Source: J038 sp034437535
Lineage (GTDB): Bacteria > Chloroflexota > Anaerolineae > Aggregatilineales > Phototrophicaceae
Reading direction: 5' to 3'
Length of the DNA: 64,000 nucleotides
Assembly (NCBI GenBank): GCA_034437535.1
Contig: DAOTTZ010000119.1
Span: 1 to 64,000, forward strand
Shown here: piece after piece, positions 1 through 10,842 of the stretch
Layout of the letters: the number at the start of each line of letters is the position of its first letter
Position numbering within the stretch: position 1 is the stretch's first letter
Made by a program: the position numbers and the translations under genes
The notes under the pieces: model-generated
What the model was told of the DNA's origin: nothing
Databases searched by the model: none
Seen by the model: only the letters and a program-made list of their open reading frames with translations

Positions 1-15
1 GCACCGTTTCGCACC

Positions 16-2577
16 TTGCGGGCTTTCATCCAGGTGACGCAAACACCGGTGAATCAGCCCATCCAGGCTGAGGGCGTGGTCGTCCGGTCGCGCACACAGC
101 AACCTGCCAGATCGGCCAGTAACCCGACGTTGTTGACGCTAGTCGTCTTCGGGCTTTTGCACATCCTGGGCGTGACGTTTGGTGTTTTGATCGGCTTTGA
201 AAGTTGGCGCGGCGGGCAGATATTAGGCTTATTGCTTTATCCGTCGGTCGCGCTCAGTGTGGGGGTTTTTACGCTGATCGGCATGAAGGCCGCCCTTTAT
301 CCACAGATCACCCGTTTTTCTGAGCGGGTGAAGCAAGTCTTGCCGGATAACCTGCGCCAGATTATCAAATTGGGCTTGTGGCTGATGGCGATCATCCTGG
401 GGGTTGTGGGTGGTTTTGTGATGGCAAGCGGTGCAGATCGCTTAGAGGCTGAGCAATTATCGAACGGTGCGCCGTTTTTGCTCAGTGCGTTTGTCCTCTG
501 GGCTTATGCAGAAGCCTTTGCCAGTTGGTCTCATCGTAAGGAGCCTGCCCCGGCTCCACCGGTGGAGACACCCGCCCCGGCCTTACAGATCCACCCGATA
601 CGGATCTTCGCCACATTAGGGACATTTTTATTCGGCATTTTTGCTTACTTCCTGGCGAGCGATAACACATTTACCACATTGGGCTTTTACCTGTGGTTAT
701 TGAGCATTATCTGCGTGGTGACTGCGCTTGCACCGGGTAGCTGGCGGCCAGATCGTGTGATTGTCGCGCTACGGACGTGGTGGGGCGCACGTCAAAAGCG
801 CACCCAACCAGGGCAGAATCAATGGGTGTGGGTGGCATTTATCGTGATTTTGTTGGTTGGTGCGGTGTTCCGCCTGCATGATCTCGAAGCGATGCCGCAA
901 CAGATGACCAGTGACCACAAAGAGAAGCTAGAAGACGCCCAGCGGGTGCTGGATGGCGACCACGACATCTTTTTTATGAACAATGGCGGGCGCGAAGGCT
1001 TCCAGATGTATGCGATGGCGATCTTCTCCACCTTGCCAGGGCAGGAAATCAGCCATGAGTCTTTAATCTTGCTGGCCGTTTTGCAAAGCATCCTGACGTT
1101 GCCGGTGATGTTCTGGTTGGGTAAGCAGATCGGCGGGCGGTCGCATCCGCAATTTGGCGTGGTGTTGGGGCTGGTATTGATGGGGGCGTTGGCGGTGAGT
1201 TACTGGCACCTGGCGATCACGCGCCTTGGACTCCGCATCGTGTTGACGCCGCTTATCGGCGGGTTGTTGCTCGGCTTCTTAATTCGTGGCGTTCGCTACA
1301 ATCAGCGGGGGGATTACATCGCGGCGGGGTTGGTGCTGGGCTTCGGTCTGTATATGTATCAGGCGGTGCGAATGATGCCGGTGTTGGTGGTGGTGGCGAT
1401 TTTCATCGCCGCGATCTGGCACATTCGGGATGGCCGCCGCTTCTGGCGGTATGTCGGTCATCTGGCGGTGATTGTGGCGGTCTCATTCGTGATCTTCGTT
1501 CCGTTGTTTCGCTTTAGTGTTGAATTCCCGGATTCGTTCTGGATGCGGAGTGCCGGGCGTTTGTTTGGTGATGAGACAATCCAGATGGAGACTGAAGATG
1601 GCCGGATTATCTCGCGTGATGCGACCCTTGATGACCGGCTGGATGCCTTCCAAGAGAATTTACCACAATTAGGCCAGAACATCCGGAATGCTTTGTTGAT
1701 GTTTCATTGGCGTGGCGATCAAGGCTGGATCAACGGGTTGCCCTATGCGCCGGAGTTGGATCCATATGCCGGCGCGTTGTTGATTGCCGGGGCGGTCAGT
1801 TCATTGGCCTTGCTCTTGCGGCGGCGCGATCCGGTTTATCTGATTATCCCGGTGGGATTATTCATCATGCTGTTGCCGTCGGCGTTGTCGATTGCGATGG
1901 TCGATGAAAACCCCAGCGCGACACGCGCCAGCGGGGCGATCCCGATGGTGTTTGTGCTGGTTGCCTTGCCGTTGACGCTGGCCGTGTTGACATTCCGGCG
2001 TCTGCTGGTGACGCGGCGGGCATGGCTGGTGGGTGGGGCCGCCGTCGGCCTGATGTTGTTGCTCTCGTTACAATACAACTGGAATACCTATTATACCGAT
2101 TATCGAGAGAGTTACCGCTTCCGCACCTGGCCGTACACCATCCCTGGTGACATTCTGGAAGGCTTTGCGATGAGTGACGGAGCTTACGCCAACGCCTTTA
2201 TGATCGGCTACGATACGTGGTGGGATTACACCATCGTCGGGATGGAAGCCGGGATTGTGGATTGGCCCAACGGGATCGTAGGCATTGAGAACCTGCCGAA
2301 TTGGATTGCCAGTTTGCGTTATTGCACACAGATAACATATGCCTTCCAACCCGACCGTGACCTGATGGTATTCTACCATTATGATGACCTGGGCACGCGG
2401 GATCAACTCGAAAGCTGGTTCCCAGATGGGTACGAAAAGTACATTGAGACCTATAACAGCCCGACCTATGATTTCCGTATTTTCCGGGTCCCGGCCCTGG
2501 GGGATGACGGCCTGCGAGATTTCATCGAGACGTATGCTAACAACCCGCCTTGCGTCCTGCCGCCGAGAACGGGTTGA
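16..2577 (+). CDS. GT-C fold membrane glycosyltransferase-like protein (possibly 5'-truncated)
   Basis: This is a large integral membrane protein with many hydrophobic segments and little soluble sequence apart from a luminal-type loop and the C-terminal 160 residues. The first large extracytoplasmic loop carries an acidic motif, SDHKEK at residues 299-304. That is the place where GT-C enzymes (GT39/GT83: PMT, ArnT) keep a catalytic acidic pair and use polyprenyl-phosphate sugars on the outer membrane face. The frame is open to base 1, so the true start may lie outside the window; a TTG at 16 and a GTG at 34 are the candidates and neither has a clear ribosome site. It is 35 bases upstream of the next membrane gene and probably shares its transcript. 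The sugar donor and acceptor cannot be read from the sequence. The GT-C assignment rests on topology and this motif only. Confidence 0.7.
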   Translation: MRAFIQVTQTPVNQPIQAEGVVVRSRTQQPARSASNPTLLTLVVFGLLHILGVTFGVLIGFESWRGGQILGLLLYPSVALSVGVFTLIGMKAALYPQITRFSERVKQVLPDNLRQIIKLGLWLMAIILGVVGGFVMASGADRLEAEQLSNGAPFLLSAFVLWAYAEAFASWSHRKEPAPAPPVETPAPALQIHPIRIFATLGTFLFGIFAYFLASDNTFTTLGFYLWLLSIICVVTALAPGSWRPDRVIVALRTWWGARQKRTQPGQNQWVWVAFIVILLVGAVFRLHDLEAMPQQMTSDHKEKLEDAQRVLDGDHDIFFMNNGGREGFQMYAMAIFSTLPGQEISHESLILLAVLQSILTLPVMFWLGKQIGGRSHPQFGVVLGLVLMGALAVSYWHLAITRLGLRIVLTPLIGGLLLGFLIRGVRYNQRGDYIAAGLVLGFGLYMYQAVRMMPVLVVVAIFIAAIWHIRDGRRFWRYVGHLAVIVAVSFVIFVPLFRFSVEFPDSFWMRSAGRLFGDETIQMETEDGRIISRDATLDDRLDAFQENLPQLGQNIRNALLMFHWRGDQGWINGLPYAPELDPYAGALLIAGAVSSLALLLRRRDPVYLIIPVGLFIMLLPSALSIAMVDENPSATRASGAIPMVFVLVALPLTLAVLTFRRLLVTRRAWLVGGAAVGLMLLLSLQYNWNTYYTDYRESYRFRTWPYTIPGDILEGFAMSDGAYANAFMIGYDTWWDYTIVGMEAGIVDWPNGIVGIENLPNWIASLRYCTQITYAFQPDRDLMVFYHYDDLGTRDQLESWFPDGYEKYIETYNSPTYDFRIFRVPALGDDGLRDFIETYANNPPCVLPPRTG

Positions 2578-2611
2578 GGAATTGAGCGACTTTGTGTGTA
2601 TTGTATAGCTG

Positions 2612-5600
2612 ATGAGTTTTAGCGATAAGTGGCGTATGGATCAGACTGATAACCTGGAAACCAGAGCGAGACAAGCGCGGCGCATGACGGCTGTGAACAT
2701 CAGCCGAGCGGATGTGCTGGTAGCGGTTGGCTTAATTCTCACCGTCTTGATTGGCGCGTATTTCCGCTTTATGGGCAACAATTGGGATGATTTCGTGCGT
2801 TTTCATCCTGATGAGCGGTATCTCACTATGCAGATCGGCCCGAACCTGGGCGGCATGTTGCGCGGGTGTAGTGATACCAGCGAAGCCTGCATCGAACGGA
2901 TGGAACGCATCCAGGAATGCCAGACGCGCTACCCAGAAAGTGGCGGGCGTGGATCGTACTTCGACGCGCAATGTTCCCCCTACAACCCGGACAACATCGA
3001 ACTGACACAGTACCGTTATGGCACTGCGCCGCTGTTCATCGCCCACATCGCGGCGGATCTCTACGCGGATTTCACCGGGAATGCGTTATGGACGACCAGC
3101 GCACAATTTCATCTGGTTTGGCGGGCGGTCTCTGCCGTTGCGGAGAGTCTGGTGATTCTCCTGGTCTTCTTTATTGGTCTGCGCGTGCATAATAAATGGG
3201 TGGGCCTGACGGCGGCGGTGCTGTATGCGTTTACCGTCTTCTCGATCCAGCAGGCGCACTTCGGCACCGCAGATGCGATAACGAACTTGTTCGTCACGCT
3301 TGGCATCTATTTTCTGGTTCGGGTGCAAGATACCGACAGTTTGATCGATTACGCGCTGTTCGGTGTGGCGGTGGGGTTGGCAGTCGCCAGCCGGATTAAC
3401 GTCGCGCCGCTGGCTTTCTTGCTGGCTGTGCCCATGATCCTGCGGATGCTCCCGGCGGCGGATAGCCAGATCCCCTGGGCAGAACGGAGCCGCCACCTGT
3501 GGAATCCGCTGACGGGTGGTGTGCTGGCGGCGGGGGTCGCGTTTATCACGTTCCGCGTCGCCAATCCGTATGCCTTCACCGGGCCGGGTTTCTTTGGCAT
3601 CTTGCCCTATGAGCCATATTTTGAATCACTCCGTGCCGCGCAGTTTGATGCCAGCGGTGCCAATGACTGGGCACCGAATTGGCAATGGGTGGATCGCACG
3701 CCGTATTGGTTCGCCTTCCGCAATATCGTGGTTTGGGGCATGGGAATCGCACTCGGTCTGCTAGGTTGGTTTGGCTTTGTGTGGGCTGGCTGGCGCGTCC
3801 TGCGCGGTAAGACGGACGCGATGCGAAACATCGTGCTGGTGGCCTGGGTGGTAGGGTATTTCGGCTTCGTGGGTGGCATCTGGGTGATGTCGATGCGCTA
3901 TTATCTGCCGCTGTACCCGGTGCTGACCGTGCTGGCGGCCTGGGTGCTGGTGAGTATGGTGCGTGGTGCATGGCAATCGCCGGTCCGCTGGCGGCGATTC
4001 GCGGCGGCGGCGGCGACCGTCGGTGTGGTCGGCTTCACCATGCTATGGGGCTTGATGTTCACCAATATATACCGCAACATGGCGTCTTTTGCACAGTCCG
4101 GTGTTTATACCTGGGAGCAAATCCCCGGTGATTTTTATATGCAGGTAGAAGGGGCCGACCCGGACACGCCGCTGATGAACGTCGCCCTGCGGAACTCATT
4201 CGTGCCGCCCGGTGTGCCACAAGAGATTGACTTGCTCTATGCCGCGACCCGCGTCACGCCGACCAGCGGCCAGCGGGCGACAGTCCGGGCTTTTGCCGAT
4301 GGTACAGTGACGACCGTTACCGCGAATCGCATCGCCGGGGTCGAGATTGCGGCTATCGCGGACACCACCGCTACCCCAACCCAGATTTCGTATAGTGATG
4401 CGCCCCGCACGCTGACGATTGAAGTGTTAGATCCTGCTACCGGGCAAATCATCGGCTATGCAGAGGAAGAAGCCGCCTTCCTCATGCGCGATCATCTGCT
4501 AGGTGAGCCGTATGTGTTTGCGTTCGATGCACCGTTTGAGGTGGAAGCTGGGCGCGATTATACCTTTGTGGTCAATGTCGAGGGCGGGCCGGTCATCACA
4601 TCTGGCGCGGTGATGGGTACCGAGTTGTTATTTGATGAGGCTATCCCGTCGAAAGTCTGTTATCCACTCCCGGATGGCCTGACATTGGCCGATAGCCCCG
4701 GTAGCGGTCTGTTCACCTATGAAGAATGCCTGAGCCAGGGCACCCCCGCCCCCTGGGAAGGGCTGGTTCATGTCGAGAACCTGGAATTATACTGGCCCGA
4801 TAATCAGGTCAAACAGGATTATCTGGAAACCATCCTGAACCAGACCGATTACATCTGGGTGAACACCAACCGCCGCTATGATACACATTCGCGGGTGCCG
4901 CTCCGCTGGCCGCTGACCAACGCTTACTACGACGCGCTCTTTAGCGGAGACCTGGGTTTTGAGCATGTACGGACGTTCCAGGAGAGCTTTGAACTGGGGC
5001 CGCTGAAGATCAGTGACCAGTATCTGCCGTATTACGACGCGCCGGCCTGGCTGAACGAGTTCGAGCCGGAAGAAGCGTTTACCGTATACGATCATCCGGC
5101 GGTGATGCTGTTCCGTAAGACGGATGCTTACTCGCCGGAAAATACCGCGCTGGTGTTGGATAGTGTGCCACTCACACCGACGGTACAACCAGATGAATAC
5201 ATTGGTGGCTCATACAATAGCACGCAGATCCTGAACCGTCTGCCGGTGACATCACTCCAGGCGGATAACGCGCCGACTTATCTCATGTTCACTGAGGAGA
5301 TGGAGCAGATCCAGGAGGACGGCGGTACCTGGTCGGAGAGGTTTGATACATCCAGCGCGGTCAATCAGAATGAGATCCTGGCCCTGGTGGTGTGGTGGCT
5401 GGTGATTATCCTGTTCGGCATAGTGATCTGGCCGGTGTTGTTCGTCACGTTCCCCGGCCTGGGGGATCGCGGGTATGGCTTCGCGAAGATCGTCGGCTTG
5501 ACGGTAGTCGCGTGGCTAGCGTGGACGCTGGCGACCTTGCGTTTCCGAGTCTGGAATCAAGCTGGCATCATCTTGATCCTGCTGGCCCTGGGTGCGTTCA

Positions 5601-8098
5601 GCCTGTGGATTGCGTGGCGCAACCGGGAGGCCATTCTGCGCTATCTGCGGGCACGTTGGCGGCTCCTGCTGACCATCGAATTTTTGTCATTGGTGATGTT
5701 CATCGCGTTTGTACTGGTGCGGATGCAGAACCCGGATCTGTGGCATAATTCCTACGGTGGCGAAAAGCCGATGGACTTCGCGTATTTCAACGGCGTGCTC
5801 CGTAGTACGATCTTCCCGGCGATTGATCCCTGGTTCGCGAATGGCTACATCAATTATTACTACGTCGGCTTTGTCATCGTCGGGACGCCTACTCTGTTGA
5901 CCGGCATCGTGCCGGCGGTAGCCTATAACTTGATTCTGCCGACGTTGTTCAGCGTGACCGGCCTGGGTGCGTTCAGTCTGGCGTTTAGCCTGGTGAATAG
6001 CTGGCGGCGGAGCCGTGACACTGAAGCCGAAAATGGCAAACGCCGCCAGCGCACGCTTGGTAATCCGTATCTGGCGGGTGTTGTCGCGCTGTTGATGGCG
6101 GTCGTGCTCGGCAACCTGGATACGATGCGTGTCTTCGGTAACGGCGTAGCTCAGCTTGGCGGTTATGAGCAACCGCAGGGCCTGCAATGGTGGTATCAGA
6201 ATCAACTGGTCGATGACTTCATCATGGAGAATGGCCGCCCGCCTGATCCGGCGCAAAATGCAGAGATCACACAGCTTGCCTTCCAGGAAGCGCAATCGGT
6301 GACGATCTTCGACCGCATCGCCTACGAGGTCGATAACACCACATCATTGATCGGTGGACTGGTGGGGGGCTTCGGGGAGATGCTCCAGGGTGCGACCCCG
6401 TCGATCAACGCCAGCCGCTGGTTCTGGGGGCCGACTCGTGTCATCGCAGAAATTCCTAACTCCGGTGATGGTGCGATCAACGAGATGCCCTACTTCACGT
6501 TCCTGTACGGTGACCTGCACGCGCATATGATCGCCATGCCGTTGATGATCTTCGCGCTGGCGTTCGTCTTCCATGAGGTATTGATCGCCGGGCGCGATAG
6601 ACGCAAGTTATGGATGCGTCTGCTGGCCCTGGCCCTGGGTGGATTGGTGATCGGGCTGTTCCAGGGGGTGAACACCTGGGATTACCCGACGTTTATGATC
6701 CTGGCGGTGTTGGGCCTGGGGTACGCCTGGTGGCTCAGTTGGGAGCAAATCTCGCGCTGGTCGCTGATGAGCATGGTCTTCCGGGTGGGTGGATTCCTGG
6801 TTCTGCAATGGCTGGCGGCCTTGCCGTTTACCTGGTTCTTCGCCAGCGGCATCACGGAGTTCATGCTGTGGGAAGGCAATAAGACGCCGCTGTGGGCGTA
6901 TATCGACATACACGGTCTGTTCCTGTTCGTGATCGTCTCCATGCTCATGTGGGAGACAGCCCGTTGGGCGGCCTCGGTCAAAGTCGCTGATTTAAGAGGA
7001 CGGCTGAACCGGATGTATCTGATCCTGGGTGGTTTCCTGTTCACATTGGGTGTGGCACTGGTGCTGGCGATCATTGAGTATCAGGTCGCGTTGATTGTCC
7101 TGCCGCTCATCGCGTGGATCACGCTGTTGTTCTTCCGCCCCGGCCAATCGCGGGCCATGCAATATGTGCTGGTAGTCACCGGGCTGGCCCTGGCGATCAC
7201 ACTCGGCACGGAGTTTATCACCCTGCGGTTCGACAACGGACGCCAGAACACGATCTTCAAGTTTTACATTCAGGTGTGGTTGATCTTTAGCGTGGTCGGT
7301 GGGGCGGCGGTTGCCTGGGTCGTGCAGAATTCGATGGCATGGCGGTCACGGTTGGCGGTGCCCTGGTATACCGTCTTCGGTCTGCTGTTCTTGATCGCGG
7401 CTATGTTCCCGATCACCGCGACACGGGCCAAGAATACCTTCCGGCTGGCCCCGGAAACGCCACCCACGCTCGACGGGTTGGCATATATGCAGTACGCCAA
7501 TCACTTTGAGGGGATGCGTTGTATAGGCGGGGGCTATGGGTGTGGTGCATCGCAGGAGATCGGCACGACCATTGACCTGACGAATGATTACAACGCCATC
7601 CGCTGGTTGCAGGAAAACGTGGAAGGCACCCCAACCATCATGGAGGCTCTATCGCTCCGGGTGTTGTACCGCTGGGGCGGGCGCATCTCAGTCAATACCG
7701 GTCTGCCATCGGTTGTCGGCTGGGATTACCACCAGACACAGCAACGGTCGATTGGCCCGCTGAAGCAATTGATCGAATCCCGCCGGGCCAACGTCAATGC
7801 GTTCTACGAGACGACCAGCATTGATGAAGCAGTGGACATCCTACGGTTTTATGACGTGCGCTACGTGATCCACACGGATTATGAGGAGGCGCGGTATCGA
7901 CCTGGCCCACAGGAGTCCGGACTCGGCGTTGAATCCGGGTTGGATAAGTTTCCGGTTATGGTCGCGCAGGGGTTGATGGACATCGCGTATCAAGAAGGTG
8001 GTGCGATTATTTACGAGGTGAATCAGGCCGCGTTGGATCGTGCGTTTGTCGCCCGGCTCAATGTGCTGGAACCGGTGATGATGGGAGGGGCGGAATAA
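2612..8098 (+). CDS. Giant GT39-like / DUF2298 (Chlor_Arch_YYY) fusion membrane protein
   Basis: This protein of 1828 residues has three visible parts. Residues 1 to about 490 are a GT-C-like membrane region with the acidic motif HPDER at 65-69. Residues about 495-905 are mostly soluble and beta-rich in look, probably an extracytoplasmic domain. Residues about 906-1828 form a second multi-pass region with the YYYxG signature of DUF2298 (TIGR03662) at 1082-1086. The second half is similar to the whole of the next protein, for example in the KPMDxA motif and the YYY region. Its stop overlaps the next start by one base (TAATG), so the two are translationally coupled. The family has no proven function; co-occurrence with Agl23 and glycosyltransferases suggests envelope glycan assembly. 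Single-domain DUF2298 proteins are usually about 700-900 residues, so this one is a fusion. Confidence 0.8.
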   Translation: MSFSDKWRMDQTDNLETRARQARRMTAVNISRADVLVAVGLILTVLIGAYFRFMGNNWDDFVRFHPDERYLTMQIGPNLGGMLRGCSDTSEACIERMERIQECQTRYPESGGRGSYFDAQCSPYNPDNIELTQYRYGTAPLFIAHIAADLYADFTGNALWTTSAQFHLVWRAVSAVAESLVILLVFFIGLRVHNKWVGLTAAVLYAFTVFSIQQAHFGTADAITNLFVTLGIYFLVRVQDTDSLIDYALFGVAVGLAVASRINVAPLAFLLAVPMILRMLPAADSQIPWAERSRHLWNPLTGGVLAAGVAFITFRVANPYAFTGPGFFGILPYEPYFESLRAAQFDASGANDWAPNWQWVDRTPYWFAFRNIVVWGMGIALGLLGWFGFVWAGWRVLRGKTDAMRNIVLVAWVVGYFGFVGGIWVMSMRYYLPLYPVLTVLAAWVLVSMVRGAWQSPVRWRRFAAAAATVGVVGFTMLWGLMFTNIYRNMASFAQSGVYTWEQIPGDFYMQVEGADPDTPLMNVALRNSFVPPGVPQEIDLLYAATRVTPTSGQRATVRAFADGTVTTVTANRIAGVEIAAIADTTATPTQISYSDAPRTLTIEVLDPATGQIIGYAEEEAAFLMRDHLLGEPYVFAFDAPFEVEAGRDYTFVVNVEGGPVITSGAVMGTELLFDEAIPSKVCYPLPDGLTLADSPGSGLFTYEECLSQGTPAPWEGLVHVENLELYWPDNQVKQDYLETILNQTDYIWVNTNRRYDTHSRVPLRWPLTNAYYDALFSGDLGFEHVRTFQESFELGPLKISDQYLPYYDAPAWLNEFEPEEAFTVYDHPAVMLFRKTDAYSPENTALVLDSVPLTPTVQPDEYIGGSYNSTQILNRLPVTSLQADNAPTYLMFTEEMEQIQEDGGTWSERFDTSSAVNQNEILALVVWWLVIILFGIVIWPVLFVTFPGLGDRGYGFAKIVGLTVVAWLAWTLATLRFRVWNQAGIILILLALGAFSLWIAWRNREAILRYLRARWRLLLTIEFLSLVMFIAFVLVRMQNPDLWHNSYGGEKPMDFAYFNGVLRSTIFPAIDPWFANGYINYYYVGFVIVGTPTLLTGIVPAVAYNLILPTLFSVTGLGAFSLAFSLVNSWRRSRDTEAENGKRRQRTLGNPYLAGVVALLMAVVLGNLDTMRVFGNGVAQLGGYEQPQGLQWWYQNQLVDDFIMENGRPPDPAQNAEITQLAFQEAQSVTIFDRIAYEVDNTTSLIGGLVGGFGEMLQGATPSINASRWFWGPTRVIAEIPNSGDGAINEMPYFTFLYGDLHAHMIAMPLMIFALAFVFHEVLIAGRDRRKLWMRLLALALGGLVIGLFQGVNTWDYPTFMILAVLGLGYAWWLSWEQISRWSLMSMVFRVGGFLVLQWLAALPFTWFFASGITEFMLWEGNKTPLWAYIDIHGLFLFVIVSMLMWETARWAASVKVADLRGRLNRMYLILGGFLFTLGVALVLAIIEYQVALIVLPLIAWITLLFFRPGQSRAMQYVLVVTGLALAITLGTEFITLRFDNGRQNTIFKFYIQVWLIFSVVGGAAVAWVVQNSMAWRSRLAVPWYTVFGLLFLIAAMFPITATRAKNTFRLAPETPPTLDGLAYMQYANHFEGMRCIGGGYGCGASQEIGTTIDLTNDYNAIRWLQENVEGTPTIMEALSLRVLYRWGGRISVNTGLPSVVGWDYHQTQQRSIGPLKQLIESRRANVNAFYETTSIDEAVDILRFYDVRYVIHTDYEEARYRPGPQESGLGVESGLDKFPVMVAQGLMDIAYQEGGAIIYEVNQAALDRAFVARLNVLEPVMMGGAE

Positions 8099-10830
8099 TG
8101 CTCTTCGATTGGTTGGCGCGTGAAGGGTGGGTTGTCTTCAACTGGTGGTTGTTGTCTTCGGCCTTCGGGCTGACGGTTCTGCCTCTGCTGGTGCGGTTAG
8201 TGCCTGCGTTGCAGGATCGCGGTTACACCTTGATGCGGGTGGCGGGGTGGCTTTCGGTCGGCATTGTCTTCTGGCTGATGGGTGTGTTGGGGCTGGTGAA
8301 TAACAGCGTCGGCAGTATTCTGCTGGCCTGGGCGGTCGTCGCCGGGGTTAGCATCAGTGTGTATCTCAACGTGCAATCGCATGGCTTTAGTTGGCGCGTA
8401 TGGTGGCGGGAAAACCGGGGCACGATCTTGCGGGCGGAGATTCTTTTCATCGTGTTGTTGTTCGGGTTTGCGTTGTTCCGGGCGGTGCAAAACGATTACA
8501 CCGGCACCGAAAAGCCGATGGATCTGGCATTTATGAACGCCATCATGCAGAGCGATAACCTGCCACCCAACGATCCCTGGCTTTCTGGCTATAGCATCAG
8601 CTATTACTACTTTGGATATTTGCTCTCCGCCATGAATGCGATGCTGGTGGGCGTGCCCGGTGCGGTGGGATACAACATGCATCTGGCGTTGTTGTTTGCG
8701 CTCACCGGGGTGACGACGTTTGGCATCGGGTATAACCTGGTGCGCTCGAACCGCTGGCGGCCGGCTGGCCGGTTCACGGGTGAACTCACCGGTATGCTGG
8801 CGATGATCTTTGTGCTGTTCCTCAGCAACTTTCACATGCCCATCGTCGATATTCCCTACCAAAGCCGAGCATTTGACGATGCCTATTATCGCTTTTGGGA
8901 TACGAAAAGCCGGGTAGAGCTTCCTAAAGACCGCGATCCAGTCACAGGCGAAGTCATCATCGACGACGCGACCGGAGACCCGGTTATCCGGGGGGCGGTC
9001 AGTTACTTCGACCCGGCCAACGCGAGCGACACTTTCTTATGGTGGTTTGACGCGGCGCGGACGATTACCGAACGACGATTGCCGGTCGAATTATCACCGG
9101 GAGATTATTACGATGCCAATCCGTTTGATGGTCAACCGGGAATACGCCTGACCGAACCGCTGACTTTGCCAGATGAGCGCGTAAACGAGGTGATCGACGA
9201 GTTCCCGGCGTTTAGTTTCCTGCTGGGGGATAGTCACCCGCATGTGATGGCTTTGCCGTTCGCGCTGTTGTCATTGGGGTTGGCGGTGAGCGTGCTCTAT
9301 GCGTCCCGGTCGCCGGTTCGATGGCAGGTGGTGATCTATGGCGTGTGGATCGGTGCGTTGGTCTTCCTCAACACCTGGGATGTGCCGGTTTATATCATCG
9401 TGATCGTCGGGGCGGAGATGATCCGCCGGATGATGAAGCGTGGGGTTTTGCATTGGTCGGATATTGTGGCGTTGTTCGGGTTTGGCCTGGCCTTGCTGGG
9501 AATTACACTGGTAGTCTATCTGCCTTTCATCGTCGGCTTTGAGTCGCAACTGGGCGGCATCCTGCCAAACGTGCTCTACCCGACGCGACCACAGCAGATG
9601 TTTTTGATGTTCGGCCCGTTCATCCTGTTGCTGGCGGTCTACCTGGGGGTGGAGTTGTGGCGCGGCTGGCGTCAGCAGGCGATGAATTGGTATATGTCAT
9701 TGAGCCTGACGCTCGGTGTTTTGTTGGCACTTGGCATTTTAATGGGGCTGTTGGTCACGAACGGGACAATTGACCCGACATACCGTGATTTGCTCCGGCA
9801 GTTGATCCCACCACCGGGCACTGAGCCAGCGTTGGCTTCATCTGGGGCGTGGGGGGCGGTCAATGCTGAGATCCTGGAGCGACGAATCATCACCTTGCCG
9901 ACGTTACTTATGCTGGTGCTGGCCCTGGTGATCGTATTTGGGCGGTTGCTCCCGATGAACAGTCATCGGGAAGATCAAACGACTTATAACCCGGCCAGTG
10001 CTTTTGCACTGTTGTTGATCGGGTGCGCGGTTGGTCTGGTGTTGATTCCTGAATTTGTCTATCTGCGAGATAACTTCAGCACGCGCATGAACACCGTCTT
10101 TAAGTTTTACTATCAAGCCTGGGTTTTACTGGGGGTTGCCAGTGCTTACGCCGTCTACTGGTTGATCTTCAGCGGGCAGGCTGGCCGGGTGTTGCGCTAT
10201 GCTTACGGCGCGTTGACCGTGATCGTGTTGGGCGCGGGCTTGCTCTATTTTGCGGTGGGTGTCTATTCACGCACATTCATCGAGACCGGGCTGGCAAACA
10301 ACGCGGAACTTGTGTTATCGCTCGATGGGCGGGATAGCTTCACCAGCCCGTTGGATTATCAGGCCATCCAGTGCCTTGAAGAACGGGTGGGAGATCGTCA
10401 GGTGGTGGTGGCGGAGGCCATGCCCCAGGGACAGCGCACGAATTATAATTCGAACCATGCGCGGGTCGGCTCTTTGACCGGCATCCCGGTGGTGATGGGC
10501 TGGCCGGGGCATCAATCACAATGGCGCGGGCAGAGTTATGGTGAGGCGGTTGGCACGCGCCCGGATGACTTGAATCAGTTATTTACAGCCGATTCCATCG
10601 CGCAGATCCGCCCGATCTTACGCCGCTATGAGATCGATTACATCTTGTATGGTAGCACCGAACAACTGCATTATGGGGCCGCCGGAGAGCAAAAGTTCCT
10701 GGATAACTTTGAGTTGGTCTGCGATGCGTCGGAGATCAGTTCGGGGGGAGGGGCGCGTTCTAGCCGCGTTTACCGGGTGCCGGAGCTAACGAATGAATTT
10801 TTGACCGATCAGCTAGATGAACAATCCTGA
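8098..10830 (+). CDS. DUF2298 (Chlor_Arch_YYY) membrane protein
   Basis: A strongly hydrophobic protein of 910 residues, the normal size for a single-domain Chlor_Arch_YYY member. It carries the signature YYYFG at residues 169-173 and a KPMDLAF motif about 30 residues before it. A polar stretch around residues 265-365 interrupts the membrane segments and is probably an extracytoplasmic loop. It matches the C-terminal half of the upstream giant protein, so the pair looks like a tandem duplication with one copy fused to a GT39-like region. The start ATG shares one base with the upstream stop. The family is known from Chloroflexi, some Archaea and a few Firmicutes; its biochemical role is unknown, and involvement in lipid-linked sugar handling is inferred from neighbours. 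Confidence 0.85.
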   Translation: MLFDWLAREGWVVFNWWLLSSAFGLTVLPLLVRLVPALQDRGYTLMRVAGWLSVGIVFWLMGVLGLVNNSVGSILLAWAVVAGVSISVYLNVQSHGFSWRVWWRENRGTILRAEILFIVLLFGFALFRAVQNDYTGTEKPMDLAFMNAIMQSDNLPPNDPWLSGYSISYYYFGYLLSAMNAMLVGVPGAVGYNMHLALLFALTGVTTFGIGYNLVRSNRWRPAGRFTGELTGMLAMIFVLFLSNFHMPIVDIPYQSRAFDDAYYRFWDTKSRVELPKDRDPVTGEVIIDDATGDPVIRGAVSYFDPANASDTFLWWFDAARTITERRLPVELSPGDYYDANPFDGQPGIRLTEPLTLPDERVNEVIDEFPAFSFLLGDSHPHVMALPFALLSLGLAVSVLYASRSPVRWQVVIYGVWIGALVFLNTWDVPVYIIVIVGAEMIRRMMKRGVLHWSDIVALFGFGLALLGITLVVYLPFIVGFESQLGGILPNVLYPTRPQQMFLMFGPFILLLAVYLGVELWRGWRQQAMNWYMSLSLTLGVLLALGILMGLLVTNGTIDPTYRDLLRQLIPPPGTEPALASSGAWGAVNAEILERRIITLPTLLMLVLALVIVFGRLLPMNSHREDQTTYNPASAFALLLIGCAVGLVLIPEFVYLRDNFSTRMNTVFKFYYQAWVLLGVASAYAVYWLIFSGQAGRVLRYAYGALTVIVLGAGLLYFAVGVYSRTFIETGLANNAELVLSLDGRDSFTSPLDYQAIQCLEERVGDRQVVVAEAMPQGQRTNYNSNHARVGSLTGIPVVMGWPGHQSQWRGQSYGEAVGTRPDDLNQLFTADSIAQIRPILRRYEIDYILYGSTEQLHYGAAGEQKFLDNFELVCDASEISSGGGARSSRVYRVPELTNEFLTDQLDEQS

Positions 10831-10842
10831 CGGGGAGTTTGC

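Noticed and set aside
8197..8862. Open frame of 221 codons on the minus strand inside the DUF2298 gene
   Set aside because: Charged, His/Gln-rich composition typical of an antisense shadow; the plus-strand gene is well supported and tightly coupled to its neighbours.
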